Assembly (NCBI GenBank): GCA_023388195.1
Contig: JAEWGR010000102.1
Span: 1 to 44,617, forward strand
Direction of reading: 5' to 3'
From: Bacillota bacterium
GTDB taxonomy: Bacteria; Bacillota; Negativicutes; Sporomusales; Sporomusaceae
Length of the DNA: 44,617 bases
The notes under the pieces are model-generated. The model had not been told where the DNA came from, did no database searches, and saw only the letters and a list, made by a program, of their open reading frames with translations. This document shows positions 34,285 to 42,671 of this stretch, one piece after another. How positions within the stretch are numbered: the first letter of the stretch is position 1; the number at the start of each line of letters is the position of its first letter. The position numbers and the translations under genes are program-made.

Positions 34285-35562
34285 TTATTGTTGTAATTTG
34301 CGCACAGCTGTCAATAAGTCGCCGGGTTTGCCGAAGGCTCCGGCCTTGGTGATAACCTTCAGGGTTTTCCCTTCGCTTGTTGTCATTGTGCCCAGCGGAA
34401 TTGCGGTGGTTACCTCCTCCAGTATTCTGATGCCGGTTACGCCCAGTGCCCGGCAAACCGCCACCGCCGTATCACCGCCGGTAAGGACAAGGCCGGCGAG
34501 CTTATGCCTGTCAACAAGCTGCGCGCCAATCCAGCCCAGTATCGTGGCGGTAATTTCGCTGACCTCTACGGGGGTAAAGCCCAGTTTGGCTCCGGCTGCC
34601 TTCGTTTGTTCAACAGCCGCCGGCTGATAGCCTGTGGCGATTACCAGGCATGTACTCCGGGCTAATCTTTCACTAAGGGCTTCCACTAAAGGAAGCGCAT
34701 TCTGCTCTTGCCAGGGCAGATACCTGGCCACTTCAATTTCCACCAGCTCACAGCCGCCGGCTAACAGCTCGCCAATCTGCCCCCTGGTGACTGAACTGAC
34801 ACTGCCGGCAATGACCAGAGACGGCAGTTGCTCCCGGACCTCGCTATTCCAGTTAAAAACCGCCGGCAGACAATCCGCCAAACCGGCGGATCCGGCCCAT
34901 AAGACCTGACTGGAAATTCCGGCCATCGTCCGGGCAGCCAGGTGAAAATGCTCCTCTGTCCAGCCATCACAGGAAATGATACGGCAGCCGGCCGCAAGGG
35001 CGCGCTGCACAAAGGCACCGATAGTTGCCGGACCGCCAGTAAGCTCGGCAATGCCGATATGAGCCACCTGTAAACCGGACTGGCGCTGCAGCAGCGCCGG
35101 CAGGCAGCTTTCGGTAACCGGTGATTTAGGATCTCTGGCAATCTCAGTTGCCTCTACCGGCACGCCCTGCACCAAATGATTACCGCCGACGGTTGTCCTG
35201 CCTGTCTGCACAAAAGCAGGCATAACAAAAGCGAAATCATGAAGCCCCATATCGAGAATAGCCTTAATTTCAATACCCACATTGCCCCGTAATGTTGAGT
35301 CCAGTTTTTTGTAATAGTGTGTAAAACCTGCCTGGTGGGCCTGCCGGACTGCTGCCTGTACCTTGTCGTAAGCTGCCTGGCCGTCAATAGCCCGGCTGTT
35401 CGTATCCCAGATAACAATAGCGGCCGCCGAAGCCGGACCAGGCCCGGCCCCTTCCAGCAAAACCTCAGTACACAGGCCGTGACGGGTGAATTGTAACCCG
35501 GTATCATTGGCTCCGGTTAAATCGTCGGCGATAACCGCCATGGCTTTACGCTGCTCTTTCAA
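34285..35562 (-). CDS. Four-carbon acid sugar kinase (DUF1537; DtnK/DenK/OtnK type)
   Basis: 425 aa. The N-terminal IADDLTGANDTGLQF (sugar-acid site) and C-terminal LVLTGGDTAVAVCRALG (nucleotide site) mark the two DUF1537 domains. The family phosphorylates four-carbon sugar acids at C4. With the PdxA2 gene 25 bp downstream it forms a route from D-threonate (or a related acid) to DHAP; substrate stereochemistry cannot be read from sequence. The TTG start at 35562 is supported by GGAGG 7 nt upstream. Confidence 0.88.
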   Translation of the reverse strand: MKEQRKAMAVIADDLTGANDTGLQFTRHGLCTEVLLEGAGPGPASAAAIVIWDTNSRAIDGQAAYDKVQAAVRQAHQAGFTHYYKKLDSTLRGNVGIEIKAILDMGLHDFAFVMPAFVQTGRTTVGGNHLVQGVPVEATEIARDPKSPVTESCLPALLQRQSGLQVAHIGIAELTGGPATIGAFVQRALAAGCRIISCDGWTEEHFHLAARTMAGISSQVLWAGSAGLADCLPAVFNWNSEVREQLPSLVIAGSVSSVTRGQIGELLAGGCELVEIEVARYLPWQEQNALPLVEALSERLARSTCLVIATGYQPAAVEQTKAAGAKLGFTPVEVSEITATILGWIGAQLVDRHKLAGLVLTGGDTAVAVCRALGVTGIRILEEVTTAIPLGTMTTSEGKTLKVITKAGAFGKPGDLLTAVRKLQQ

Positions 35563-35578
35563 ATCCTAACCTCCTAAA

Positions 35579-36451
35579 TCAGTTCTGAATTAACTTTTTG
35601 CTGCCGGCGCCGCCTCTTAATTGCTTCAAAGCAATTCGCGAATGGTTTACCCGGTCTGTCGCCTCTTCGCCAATCTGCAGTGCCAGCCGGACATACAGAA
35701 TATCGATAACAACTAACTGAACAATCCGGGAAATCATCGCATCGGAGCGCATTTTTGTTTCCCGGGTGCAGCTGAGAAGGTAGTCGCCGGCAAGCCTGGT
35801 AATACTGGAATTCATATAACCGGTAAGGGCACAAGTATAACAGCCCTGTGCCTGGGCCAATTCCAGCGTCCGGATGATATCGGTCGTTTCTCCGGAGTGG
35901 CAGACGGCAAAGAATACTTCCTGCGGTTGGGCAACTGTGGCCGCAATTGTCATCAAATGCGAGTCGGTATAGGCATTAATCCTTAAGCCCAGGCGCATCA
36001 GCTTATGCATGACATCCTGGGCAACGACGCCTGACGCACCCAGACCGATCACGTGAATAAAAGCAGCCTGGCTCAGCTTGTCGGCAATTCTTTCCAGCGC
36101 CGCCTGGGAAAGCTGCTGTTCAAGATCAGCAATCCCCTGCATCGAAGAATGAATTACCTTATGAATGATAGCAGCCAGTCCATCCTGACTGACCACATCT
36201 TCATAAATAGGCCGGACTTCCTTTTTTCCCGTTTCTCCGGACAGGGCAATGCGGAACATGGAATAATTATCATAACCCAGTAAGCGGTAAAACCGGATGA
36301 TGGTGGCATCTCCCACCTGACAGCGTTCTGCCAGCTTATTAATGGGCAGCGTTAGGGCTTCACCGGCAGAAGCCTGTAAAAACTCCACAATCCGCTTCTG
36401 TGAGGATGTGAGCCGGTTGCTGTGCAGCTGAATCCGGGCAAAGAGATTCAT
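35579..36451 (-). CDS. RpiR/MurR family transcriptional regulator
   Basis: About 290 aa. N-terminal HTH_6 domain (about 1-77, with LAERCQVGDATIIRFYRLLGY) and C-terminal SIS sugar-phosphate binding domain (about 120-255, IGLGASGVVAQDVMHKL and AVCHSGETTDII). First gene of the operon, so it probably controls kdgT, pdxA2 and the kinase in response to a phosphorylated intermediate. ATG 36451 has GGAGGTGATT upstream; the frame is open to 36586, but that extension would cover the ribosome site and the inverted repeat. 16 bp separate it from the kinase. Confidence 0.9.
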   Translation of the reverse strand: MNLFARIQLHSNRLTSSQKRIVEFLQASAGEALTLPINKLAERCQVGDATIIRFYRLLGYDNYSMFRIALSGETGKKEVRPIYEDVVSQDGLAAIIHKVIHSSMQGIADLEQQLSQAALERIADKLSQAAFIHVIGLGASGVVAQDVMHKLMRLGLRINAYTDSHLMTIAATVAQPQEVFFAVCHSGETTDIIRTLELAQAQGCYTCALTGYMNSSITRLAGDYLLSCTRETKMRSDAMISRIVQLVVIDILYVRLALQIGEEATDRVNHSRIALKQLRGGAGSKKLIQN

Positions 36452-36920
36452 GACAAGAATCACCTCCGAGTTTGGAGATTTACGTCGTTTTACATTGAAG
36501 GCAAGAAGATAATCTCCAAATAAAGTATTTGCTGCTTGTGTCGTTTTTTCCTCTTTTTTTGCTATATATTTATTTTGCGCAAGCAAAGGGCAGACCCTCT
36601 GGTTTTTCTTGTGCCTGGCAAAACCATTGATAATTATGTGGTGTCAGGGTAAATAAAAGGCAAGCAGGCCCAGTGGTATAGGATGACCTTCAGGGCTGCA
36701 TAGCCGCCAGGCGCCTGAGGACGGAATAGGCATAGGTAGAATAATTAGCAATAAAGATAGGAGGAACTATTCGCGATATAGCGAAAAATAGAGGAATTAA
36801 ATAATATTTGTAGAATATCTAACACACTTGTATTTATCTTACTTGTCCCTCTGTTTTCCTGCGAAGGAATTGAATTGCCGGGGGATAATCAGATGACTTG
36901 AAAGGGGCTAAGGATTTCAC
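36452..36920. other. 469-bp divergent region rpiR operon - mbl
   Basis: No gene seen. It holds the rpiR-side inverted repeat (36471-36520), an AT-rich stretch, a small hairpin TTCGC/GCGAA (36770-36785), two TAGAATA-type sequences (36736 and 36812) and the mbl ribosome site. It must contain both divergent promoters; I could not fix either one with confidence. Confidence 0.5.
36471..36520. promoter_or_regulatory. Inverted 10-bp repeats, candidate RpiR operator
   Basis: TTTGGAGATT (36471-36480) and AATCTCCAAA (36511-36520) are exact reverse complements, centres 40 bp apart (about four helical turns), 20-70 bp upstream of rpiR. The spacing suits two bound dimers or a looped tetramer around the promoter. 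Confidence 0.55.
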
Positions 36921-37949
36921 ATGTTTGGAACCATGGATATTGGCGTCGATTTGGGCACTGCCAACGTTTTAGTATACATAAAAGGTAAGGGCATTGTATT
37001 GAGGGAGCCATCGGTGGTTGCTATTGACCGCGACAGCAACCGGATTTTGGCTATTGGCGAAGAGGCGCGGCGGATGCTGGGGCGGACTCCCGGCAACATT
37101 ATTGCTATCAGGCCTTTGCGCGAAGGGGTCATTGCCGATTATGACACTACCGAAAGCATGCTTAGGCATTTTATTCAAAAAGTGGCTGGCAAAAACTTCT
37201 TTTTTAAACCCCGGATTATGGTGTGTATTCCCTCCGGTGTAACAACCGTGGAGAAACGGGCGGTGCTGGAAGCGGCTATGCAGGCCGGAGCCCGCAAGAC
37301 CTATCTGATTGAGGAACCGCTGGCGGCTGCTCTTGGGGCTGGCCTGGAGATTGCGGAACCGTGTGGGGCAATGGTTGTGGATATCGGTGGCGGCACAACC
37401 GATGTTGCCGTACTTAGTCTTGGCGGTATTGTTGTCAGTGAATCGTTGCGGATTGGTGGCGATAAATTTGATGAAGCGCTGATTCGCCATGTCAAAAAAG
37501 AATACAATATTCTGATCGGTGAACGCACGGCAGAAGAGATTAAAGTAGCCATTGCCACTGCCTACCCTGACGGACGTAATGAAAGTATGGAAATCCGGGG
37601 CCGGGATCTCGTATCAGGACTGCCGAAAACCATTCGCATGAGCTCGGCGGAAACGCGGGAAGCCTTAGCGGAACCAGTGGCGCTGATTGTCGAATGCGTC
37701 AAATCCGTTCTGGAGAAAACACCCCCTGAACTGGCGGCAGACATTGTTGACCGCGGTATAGTCATGACCGGCGGCGGCTCGCTGATTCACGGTTTGGATA
37801 AGTTAATCAACCAGGAGACCGGGATTCCTACCTATCTGGCTGAAGACCCCTTATCCTGTGTTGCCTTGGGCACCGGCAAAGCCCTTGATTCACTGGAAAG
37901 TCTGCAGGACACACTGACAACACTCAAAAAAGGCACATTGGCCGGCTAA
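36921..37949 (+). CDS. mbl: MreB-like actin homologue Mbl
   Basis: 342 aa. Actin-fold motifs: DIGVDLGTANVLVY (phosphate 1), VVDIGGGTTDVAVLSLGG (phosphate 2) and MTGGGSLIHGLD (adenosine). It forms membrane-bound filaments that guide side-wall synthesis. I name it mbl because it sits before flgF/flgG and, apart from an inserted operon, after spoIIID, as in Bacillus; no mreC or mreD is near. ATG 36921 follows AAGGA. Confidence 0.92.
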   Translation: MFGTMDIGVDLGTANVLVYIKGKGIVLREPSVVAIDRDSNRILAIGEEARRMLGRTPGNIIAIRPLREGVIADYDTTESMLRHFIQKVAGKNFFFKPRIMVCIPSGVTTVEKRAVLEAAMQAGARKTYLIEEPLAAALGAGLEIAEPCGAMVVDIGGGTTDVAVLSLGGIVVSESLRIGGDKFDEALIRHVKKEYNILIGERTAEEIKVAIATAYPDGRNESMEIRGRDLVSGLPKTIRMSSAETREALAEPVALIVECVKSVLEKTPPELAADIVDRGIVMTGGGSLIHGLDKLINQETGIPTYLAEDPLSCVALGTGKALDSLESLQDTLTTLKKGTLAG

Positions 37950-37972
37950 CAGCAAAGTTAAACAGATAAAGA

Positions 37973-38004
37973 TTGCCATACGTTACAATTGTATGGCAAT
38001 TTTG
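37973..38004 (+). terminator. Terminator after mbl
   Basis: TTGCCATAC (37973-37981) and GTATGGCAA (37991-37999) form a perfect 9-bp stem followed by TTTTG. It separates mbl from the flagellar operon. Confidence 0.82.
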
Positions 38005-38007
38005 TCT

Positions 38008-38034
38008 TAAGAAAACCCGCAATCATTACGATAA
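38008..38034 (+). promoter_or_regulatory. Candidate sigma-D (sigma-28) flagellar promoter
   Basis: TAAG (38008-38011), exactly 15 nt, then TACGATAA (38027-38034), against consensus TAAA-N15-GCCGATAA (3 of 4 and 6 of 8). It lies 36 nt before the flgF start, just after the mbl terminator. Bacillus flhO-flhP has a sigma-D promoter in the same place. Confidence 0.6.
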
Positions 38035-38070
38035 CATTATTACGATAGATTATTTAAGGAGTGAAGCCCG

Positions 38071-38808
38071 TTGATTCGAGGGATTTATACTGCGGCTTCC
38101 GGGATGGTGGCTGAAACAACCAGAACAGATACCATCGCCAACAATCTGGCTAATGGTAATACAACCGGTTATAAAAAGGATGTTGCTATATCCAAGGATT
38201 TTGCCAGTCTGTTGATCCAACGCATTAATGACGGACCGGAAGTGCCAACAATTGGCAGCCTGGGTGTAGGGACTGTTATTGACGAGATTGCGACAATCCA
38301 AACCGGCGGCAGTATCCGCCCAACAGGTAATTCGCTGGACTTTGCCGTTGATGGCAAGGGTTTTTTTGCTGTTGAAACACCAGCCGGTGTCCGTTATACT
38401 AGAAATGGGGCTTTTACCCGCAGCGGGCAGGGTGAGCTGGTGACCAGTGAAGGGTTCCGGGTATTGGGACAAAATGGTGCCATTGCCATCCCTGACGGAC
38501 AGATTTCTGTTGAGGAAACAGGCCGGGTTAGCGTAGGCGGTGTTGAGGCCGGCCAACTCAGACTGGTTGAGTTTGCTGATGACCGTCAGGTTATCAAAGA
38601 AGGCAATAGTCTCTACCGTACCGATGAAAATGAGCAACCGGCGACAGGCAAGATCATGCAAGGATTTTTAGAACAGTCCAATGTCAATATTGTGGCGGAA
38701 ATGGTTAACCTGATTACCGGTTACCGGGCTTATGAAGTCAACGCCAAAACCGTACAGGCTCATGACCAACTGCTGGACAAGGCTGTCAATGAAGTGGGTA
38801 AAGTCTAA
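38071..38808 (+). CDS. flgF: Flagellar rod protein FlgF (FlhO-like)
   Basis: 245 aa. N-terminal rod motif IYTAASGMVAETTRTDTIANNLAN(G) and the C-terminal EMVNLITGYRAYEVNAKTVQ are those of axial rod/hook proteins. As the first of two FlgG-like genes after mbl it corresponds to flhO in Bacillus and flgF in diderm systems. The TTG start follows AAGGAG. Confidence 0.9.
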   Translation: MIRGIYTAASGMVAETTRTDTIANNLANGNTTGYKKDVAISKDFASLLIQRINDGPEVPTIGSLGVGTVIDEIATIQTGGSIRPTGNSLDFAVDGKGFFAVETPAGVRYTRNGAFTRSGQGELVTSEGFRVLGQNGAIAIPDGQISVEETGRVSVGGVEAGQLRLVEFADDRQVIKEGNSLYRTDENEQPATGKIMQGFLEQSNVNIVAEMVNLITGYRAYEVNAKTVQAHDQLLDKAVNEVGKV

Positions 38809-38919
38809 TACTTGGCACAATCAAAATAACTGCGTAGGGCTGGACTTAGCGGGAGCCCTTTGGCCGCTGACCGACTGACGCGGCAGGTTTGCAATAAAAT
38901 TACGATGGAGGTCATTACT

Positions 38920-39702
38920 ATGCTTCGAGCATTATGGACTGCCGGCACGGGGATGGTTGCCCAGCAAGCCAATCTTGATACTATTTCCAATAACCTGGCT
39001 AACGTAAATACTACCGGTTTCAAGAAAGGCCGGGCCGAGTTTCAGGATCTTATGTATCAGACAATCCGTCAGGCAGGTGCAGCTACAGGCCCTGATACCC
39101 AACTGCCGACCGGTATTCAGGTCGGCCATGGGGTACGTCAGGTGGCTACCCAGAAGTTATACGTACAGGGCAATTTTCAAAATACTGGCAGTGACTATGA
39201 TATAGCGATTGAAAAGGACGGTTTCTTTCAGATCACGATGCCCGACGGGACCCTGGCCTATACCCGGGACGGATCCTTCAAGAAGGATGCCCAGGGGCGG
39301 ATAGTAACAGCCGAGGGGTATCCGCTGGAACCGCAAATCACAGTGCCTGATGATGCAACAAGCCTGACTATTTCTGCTGACGGCCTTGTAAGTGCAACAA
39401 CCCCTGCCGGCACGGAGGAGATTGGACAGATTACCATTGCCCGGTTTGTTAATCCGGCGGGCCTGGAAAGTCTGGGCCGCAATCTGCTTAAGGAGACTGA
39501 GGCTTCAGGGGTGCCGGTAGTTGGCAATCCCGGCGTTGACGGAGCCGGTACGCTGGCACAGCAGTATCTGGAGATGTCTAATGTCCAGGTCGTCGAGGAA
39601 ATGGTGAATATGATTGTTGCCCAGCGGGCTTATGAAGTGAACTCTAAGGCCATTCAGACGGCTGATGAGATGCTGGGCCAGGCAGCCAGTCTCAAACGGT
39701 AG
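38920..39702 (+). CDS. flgG: Flagellar distal rod protein FlgG
   Basis: 260 aa, the typical FlgG length. Motifs: LWTAGTGMVAQQANLDTISNNLANVNTTGFKK at the N-terminus (in parts), and YLEMSNVQVVEEMVNMIVAQRAYEVNSKAIQ at the end. It builds the distal rod that crosses the periplasm and, here, meets the P and L rings. ATG 38920 follows GGAGG; the frame back to 38860 lacks a site. Confidence 0.95.
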   Translation: MLRALWTAGTGMVAQQANLDTISNNLANVNTTGFKKGRAEFQDLMYQTIRQAGAATGPDTQLPTGIQVGHGVRQVATQKLYVQGNFQNTGSDYDIAIEKDGFFQITMPDGTLAYTRDGSFKKDAQGRIVTAEGYPLEPQITVPDDATSLTISADGLVSATTPAGTEEIGQITIARFVNPAGLESLGRNLLKETEASGVPVVGNPGVDGAGTLAQQYLEMSNVQVVEEMVNMIVAQRAYEVNSKAIQTADEMLGQAASLKR

Positions 39703-39711
39703 GAATAATCA

Positions 39712-40686
39712 ATGAAAAATAAACTATACCGGCTTACCATGGTTATCCTATGTGTTGCCGGTATATTATTTAACGGCAGCAACGCCAGGGCAGCGGGGCT
39801 GACGATTACGGTTGCCGCTGAATCACAGGTTACAGGCCAGTTTTTTACCCTTGGTGATATTGCCAGCCTAAACGGTGATGATACCGGCCGGATTGCCGGC
39901 CTGCAGCAAATCCGGTTGGGGCGGACACCAGCGCCGGGGCAGAGTATTATATTTTCCGCCGAGCTGTTAACGATCCGGTTACATACCGCCGGTGGTGATC
40001 TGACCGGCCTTAATTGGCAGGTGCCGCCGCAGTTTAAAGTAACTGCCCGGTCTCAGCTCGTTACCGGTGAGCGGCTTGCCGGTCTGGCCACCCAATATTT
40101 GCAGACCCACCTTGACGGCAGTGATGTGGAGTTTCGGCCGGTGGGGCAGCTGCAGGATCTTATGGTGCCGCCAGGCGATGTGAGCTTTAGTATTGACCTT
40201 CCTTATGGGTTAAAATATAATGCGCCGACAACGGTACATATCAGCCTTGGTCTGGACGGGCAGCCTTATACTTCGGTTCGAGTACGGTTTGATGTAAAAA
40301 AGTATGAACAGGTGGCCGTTGCCAGCCGGGCGATTGCTCCGCGTGACCTTATTTCAGATGACAACATAATTTTTGAACGCCGCGATATCGGACGTATGCC
40401 GCCGGGATATTTTACCGAACCTAATAAAATATTGGGTTTGGTTGTGAAGCGCCAATTGTCGCCAGGAATGGCAATCAGCGAGAGTGTAGTGGAAAAGCCG
40501 CTGCTGATCGAGCGTGGTAAAACTGTCCGGATTGTTGCTCTCACCGGCGGCATTGAGGTGAGTACGCCGGGAGTTGCCCTGCAAAGCGGCAGTGTGGGCC
40601 AGTCCATCCGGGTGAAAAACACGAATTCCCAGAAAGTAATTACCGCCAGGATTCTTGATGAAACAACTGTCCTGGCCCAGATATAG
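39712..40686 (+). CDS. flgA: Flagellar P-ring assembly chaperone FlgA
   Basis: 324 aa. Signal peptide (about 1-28), then a divergent N-terminal part and the C-terminal SAF-like domain (RAIAPRDLISDDNIIFERRDIG, then LGLVVKRQLSPGMAI). FlgA assists FlgI assembly in the periplasm, so its presence implies a true periplasm. It starts 9 bp after flgG. Confidence 0.92.
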   Translation: MKNKLYRLTMVILCVAGILFNGSNARAAGLTITVAAESQVTGQFFTLGDIASLNGDDTGRIAGLQQIRLGRTPAPGQSIIFSAELLTIRLHTAGGDLTGLNWQVPPQFKVTARSQLVTGERLAGLATQYLQTHLDGSDVEFRPVGQLQDLMVPPGDVSFSIDLPYGLKYNAPTTVHISLGLDGQPYTSVRVRFDVKKYEQVAVASRAIAPRDLISDDNIIFERRDIGRMPPGYFTEPNKILGLVVKRQLSPGMAISESVVEKPLLIERGKTVRIVALTGGIEVSTPGVALQSGSVGQSIRVKNTNSQKVITARILDETTVLAQI

Positions 40687-40705
40687 CGAAAGTAGGTGGA
40701 TTAGG

Positions 40706-41290
40706 ATGGGGAAGCTTATTGGTTTTTTGTTGTTGCTCCTTGTTATAACTCAGCCTGTCCCGCCAGTACAGGCCGATTCCCTGTGGGTGGACTCTGCGCC
40801 GGCAGCCAGTCTGTTTAGTGACCACCGGGCGCATGCTGTTGGTGATATTATTACCATTGTTATCAGTGAGTCTTCCAGCGCCAGCCGTACAGGCAATACA
40901 TCCAATTCAAAATCTGCCAGTACCAAGCTGGATGCCGGCGTCGGGCTGCTGACCTTTATTGAGCCGGTCAGCGGTAGTGCCTCTGACAGTTTTAAGTCCT
41001 CGGGGTCGGTAGCCAACAATAACAGAGTAACGGGGCGGATTACGGTTAAGGTAACCGAGATCAAGCCGAATGGGCTTATGGTTATCTCCGGAACGCAAAC
41101 GATAAAACAGTTGAGTGATGAACAGAAAATTACCATCACCGGACTTATCAGACCGGAAGATGTTACTCCCGACAATACCGTGCTGTCCAGTAATGTGGCT
41201 GATGCACAGCTTAAAATTGAAGGTAAAGGCCCGCTGGCAAGCAAACAAAAACAAGGAATTCTGACTCAAATCTTCAACTTTATATTTTAA
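40706..41290 (+). CDS. flgH: Flagellar L-ring protein FlgH, no lipobox
   Basis: About 194 aa. Family signature: SLFSDHRAHAVGDIITIVISESSSASR and later GTQTIKQLSDEQKITITGLIRPEDV. FlgH forms the outer-membrane L-ring. In Proteobacteria it is a lipoprotein; here the signal peptide (to about A23, VQA-D) has no Cys, so it appears secreted without lipid. ATG 40706 follows AGGTGG; the open frame back to 40655 would overlap flgA and add 17 residues, also without a lipobox. Confidence 0.92.
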   Translation: MGKLIGFLLLLLVITQPVPPVQADSLWVDSAPAASLFSDHRAHAVGDIITIVISESSSASRTGNTSNSKSASTKLDAGVGLLTFIEPVSGSASDSFKSSGSVANNNRVTGRITVKVTEIKPNGLMVISGTQTIKQLSDEQKITITGLIRPEDVTPDNTVLSSNVADAQLKIEGKGPLASKQKQGILTQIFNFIF

Positions 41291-41318
41291 GGATAATGAT
41301 AATACTAAGGGAGGACAT

Positions 41319-42440
41319 ATGCGCAAATTAACAGCAATCTTCCTGACCGCTGTACTGGCTGTATGCATAACGGTTCCGGCCCTGGCTGCCCCAACCCAGG
41401 TCAGTGCCCGGATTAAGGACGTGTCTAAGGTGCAGGGCATGCGCAACAATCAGTTAAGTGGTTATGGACTGGTAGTGGGCCTGAATGGTACCGGCGATTC
41501 TAACAAAAGTGTTTTTACCCTGCAATCGATTGCTAATATGCTGAAATCTTTCGGGGTTGTCATCAATTCATCGGCGATTAAGCCCAAAAATGTGGCTGCT
41601 GTTATGATTACAGCCACACTGCCGCCCTTTGCCAAACCAGGTGACGCCATTGATATCACCGTATCTTCGATGAGCGATGCGAAAAGCCTGCAGGGGGGAG
41701 TACTTTTGCAAACCCCGCTGCGAGGTGCTAATGGTCAGGTATATGCAGTCGGTCAGGGACCGGTGTCTACAGGTGGCTTTGCTTTTGGCTCCGGTGGCTC
41801 CAGTCAGCAGAAAAACTTTCCGACCGTTGGTAATATCCCGTCCGGGGCATTAGTAGAACGGGAAGTACCGATGCCATTTACAGATAAAGAAAAGGGCCAG
41901 ATTACGCTGGCGCTTAACCAGCCGGACTTTACGACTGCCAACCGGATTAGCGCGGCCATTGATCAGCGTTTTGGACCGGTTACTGTGGCCAAAGACCCGG
42001 GCACGGTAGTAATTAATATTCCGCATTATTATAATCAGGACGTTGTCGGTTTTGTTGCGGCCCTGGAAGAACTGGCCGTTATGCCCGATAATGTTGCTAA
42101 GGTCGTTATCAATGAACGGACCGGTACGGTTGTAATTGGCAGCAATGTGACGATTGACCAGGTCGCTGTTGCTCAGGGCGGTCTCACCGTCAAGATTGGC
42201 AAATCGACAGCAGTTTCCCAGCCGCCGTCCTTCTCTGACGGCAACACCGTTGTGACCACCGATACCACCATTGAGGCCAAGGAAGAACCAGCAGGACTTA
42301 TTGTGCTGCCGGCTTCAGCCAATGTCGGTGACGTAGTTGCCGCTCTCAATGCCGTAGGAGCAACACCCCGCGATATTATTTCCATCCTGCAGGCCATAAA
42401 AGCGGCAGGGGCCCTGCACGCCGAACTGCAGGTCATGTAG
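41319..42440 (+). CDS. flgI: Flagellar P-ring protein FlgI
   Basis: 373 aa, normal length. Signal peptide ending near ALAAP (about 23), then ARIKDVSKVQGMRNNQLSGYGLVVGLNGTGDS, which is diagnostic. It forms the ring in the peptidoglycan layer around the rod. Order flgG-flgA-flgH-flgI matches diderm bacteria rather than Bacillus. The 192-bp inverted-repeat element begins right after its stop. Confidence 0.96.
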   Translation: MRKLTAIFLTAVLAVCITVPALAAPTQVSARIKDVSKVQGMRNNQLSGYGLVVGLNGTGDSNKSVFTLQSIANMLKSFGVVINSSAIKPKNVAAVMITATLPPFAKPGDAIDITVSSMSDAKSLQGGVLLQTPLRGANGQVYAVGQGPVSTGGFAFGSGGSSQQKNFPTVGNIPSGALVEREVPMPFTDKEKGQITLALNQPDFTTANRISAAIDQRFGPVTVAKDPGTVVINIPHYYNQDVVGFVAALEELAVMPDNVAKVVINERTGTVVIGSNVTIDQVAVAQGGLTVKIGKSTAVSQPPSFSDGNTVVTTDTTIEAKEEPAGLIVLPASANVGDVVAALNAVGATPRDIISILQAIKAAGALHAELQVM

Positions 42441-42632
42441 CCGCAACTGGCTAGAAACGCCCATCTATGCGATGCTGTTACCATGAGTCTACTGCCAACC
42501 GGTCTTCGTTTAGTAGTCTCGTAGGCGACGGTATCGTTACTCCTGCGGGCGTTCCCTCCGTCGTTCTTCCCTGTACGACTGCGGTTACGTCCTCGTCGCG
42601 CCTCGCAGCTGGACATTTCTAGCCAGCTGCGG
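42441..42632. mobile_element. 192-bp non-coding element with 17-bp inverted ends (MITE-like)
   Basis: 42441-42457 and 42616-42632 are inverted copies with one mismatch in 17. No ORF of note inside. The right end also forms its own hairpin CGCAGCTGG/CCAGCTGCG (42604-42612 with 42623-42631), so it can pair with either side. It sits between flgI and flgJ, starting at the base after the flgI stop. No clear target-site duplication was seen; a structured RNA is the alternative. Confidence 0.6.
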
Positions 42633-42671
42633 GCCTGTACTGATAGGGGTGAAGGAATAAGGAGTGAGGAA

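Noticed and set aside
36813..36841. Sigma-G-like pair GAATA / TATCTTA upstream of mbl
   Set aside because: The -10 lacks the key first C, and mbl is not expected to be a forespore gene; left as part of a motif finding only.
38811..38821. ACTTGGCACAA after flgF, resembling the 98-bp repeat end
   Set aside because: Only 11 bases match and the second hairpin arm is missing; could be chance.
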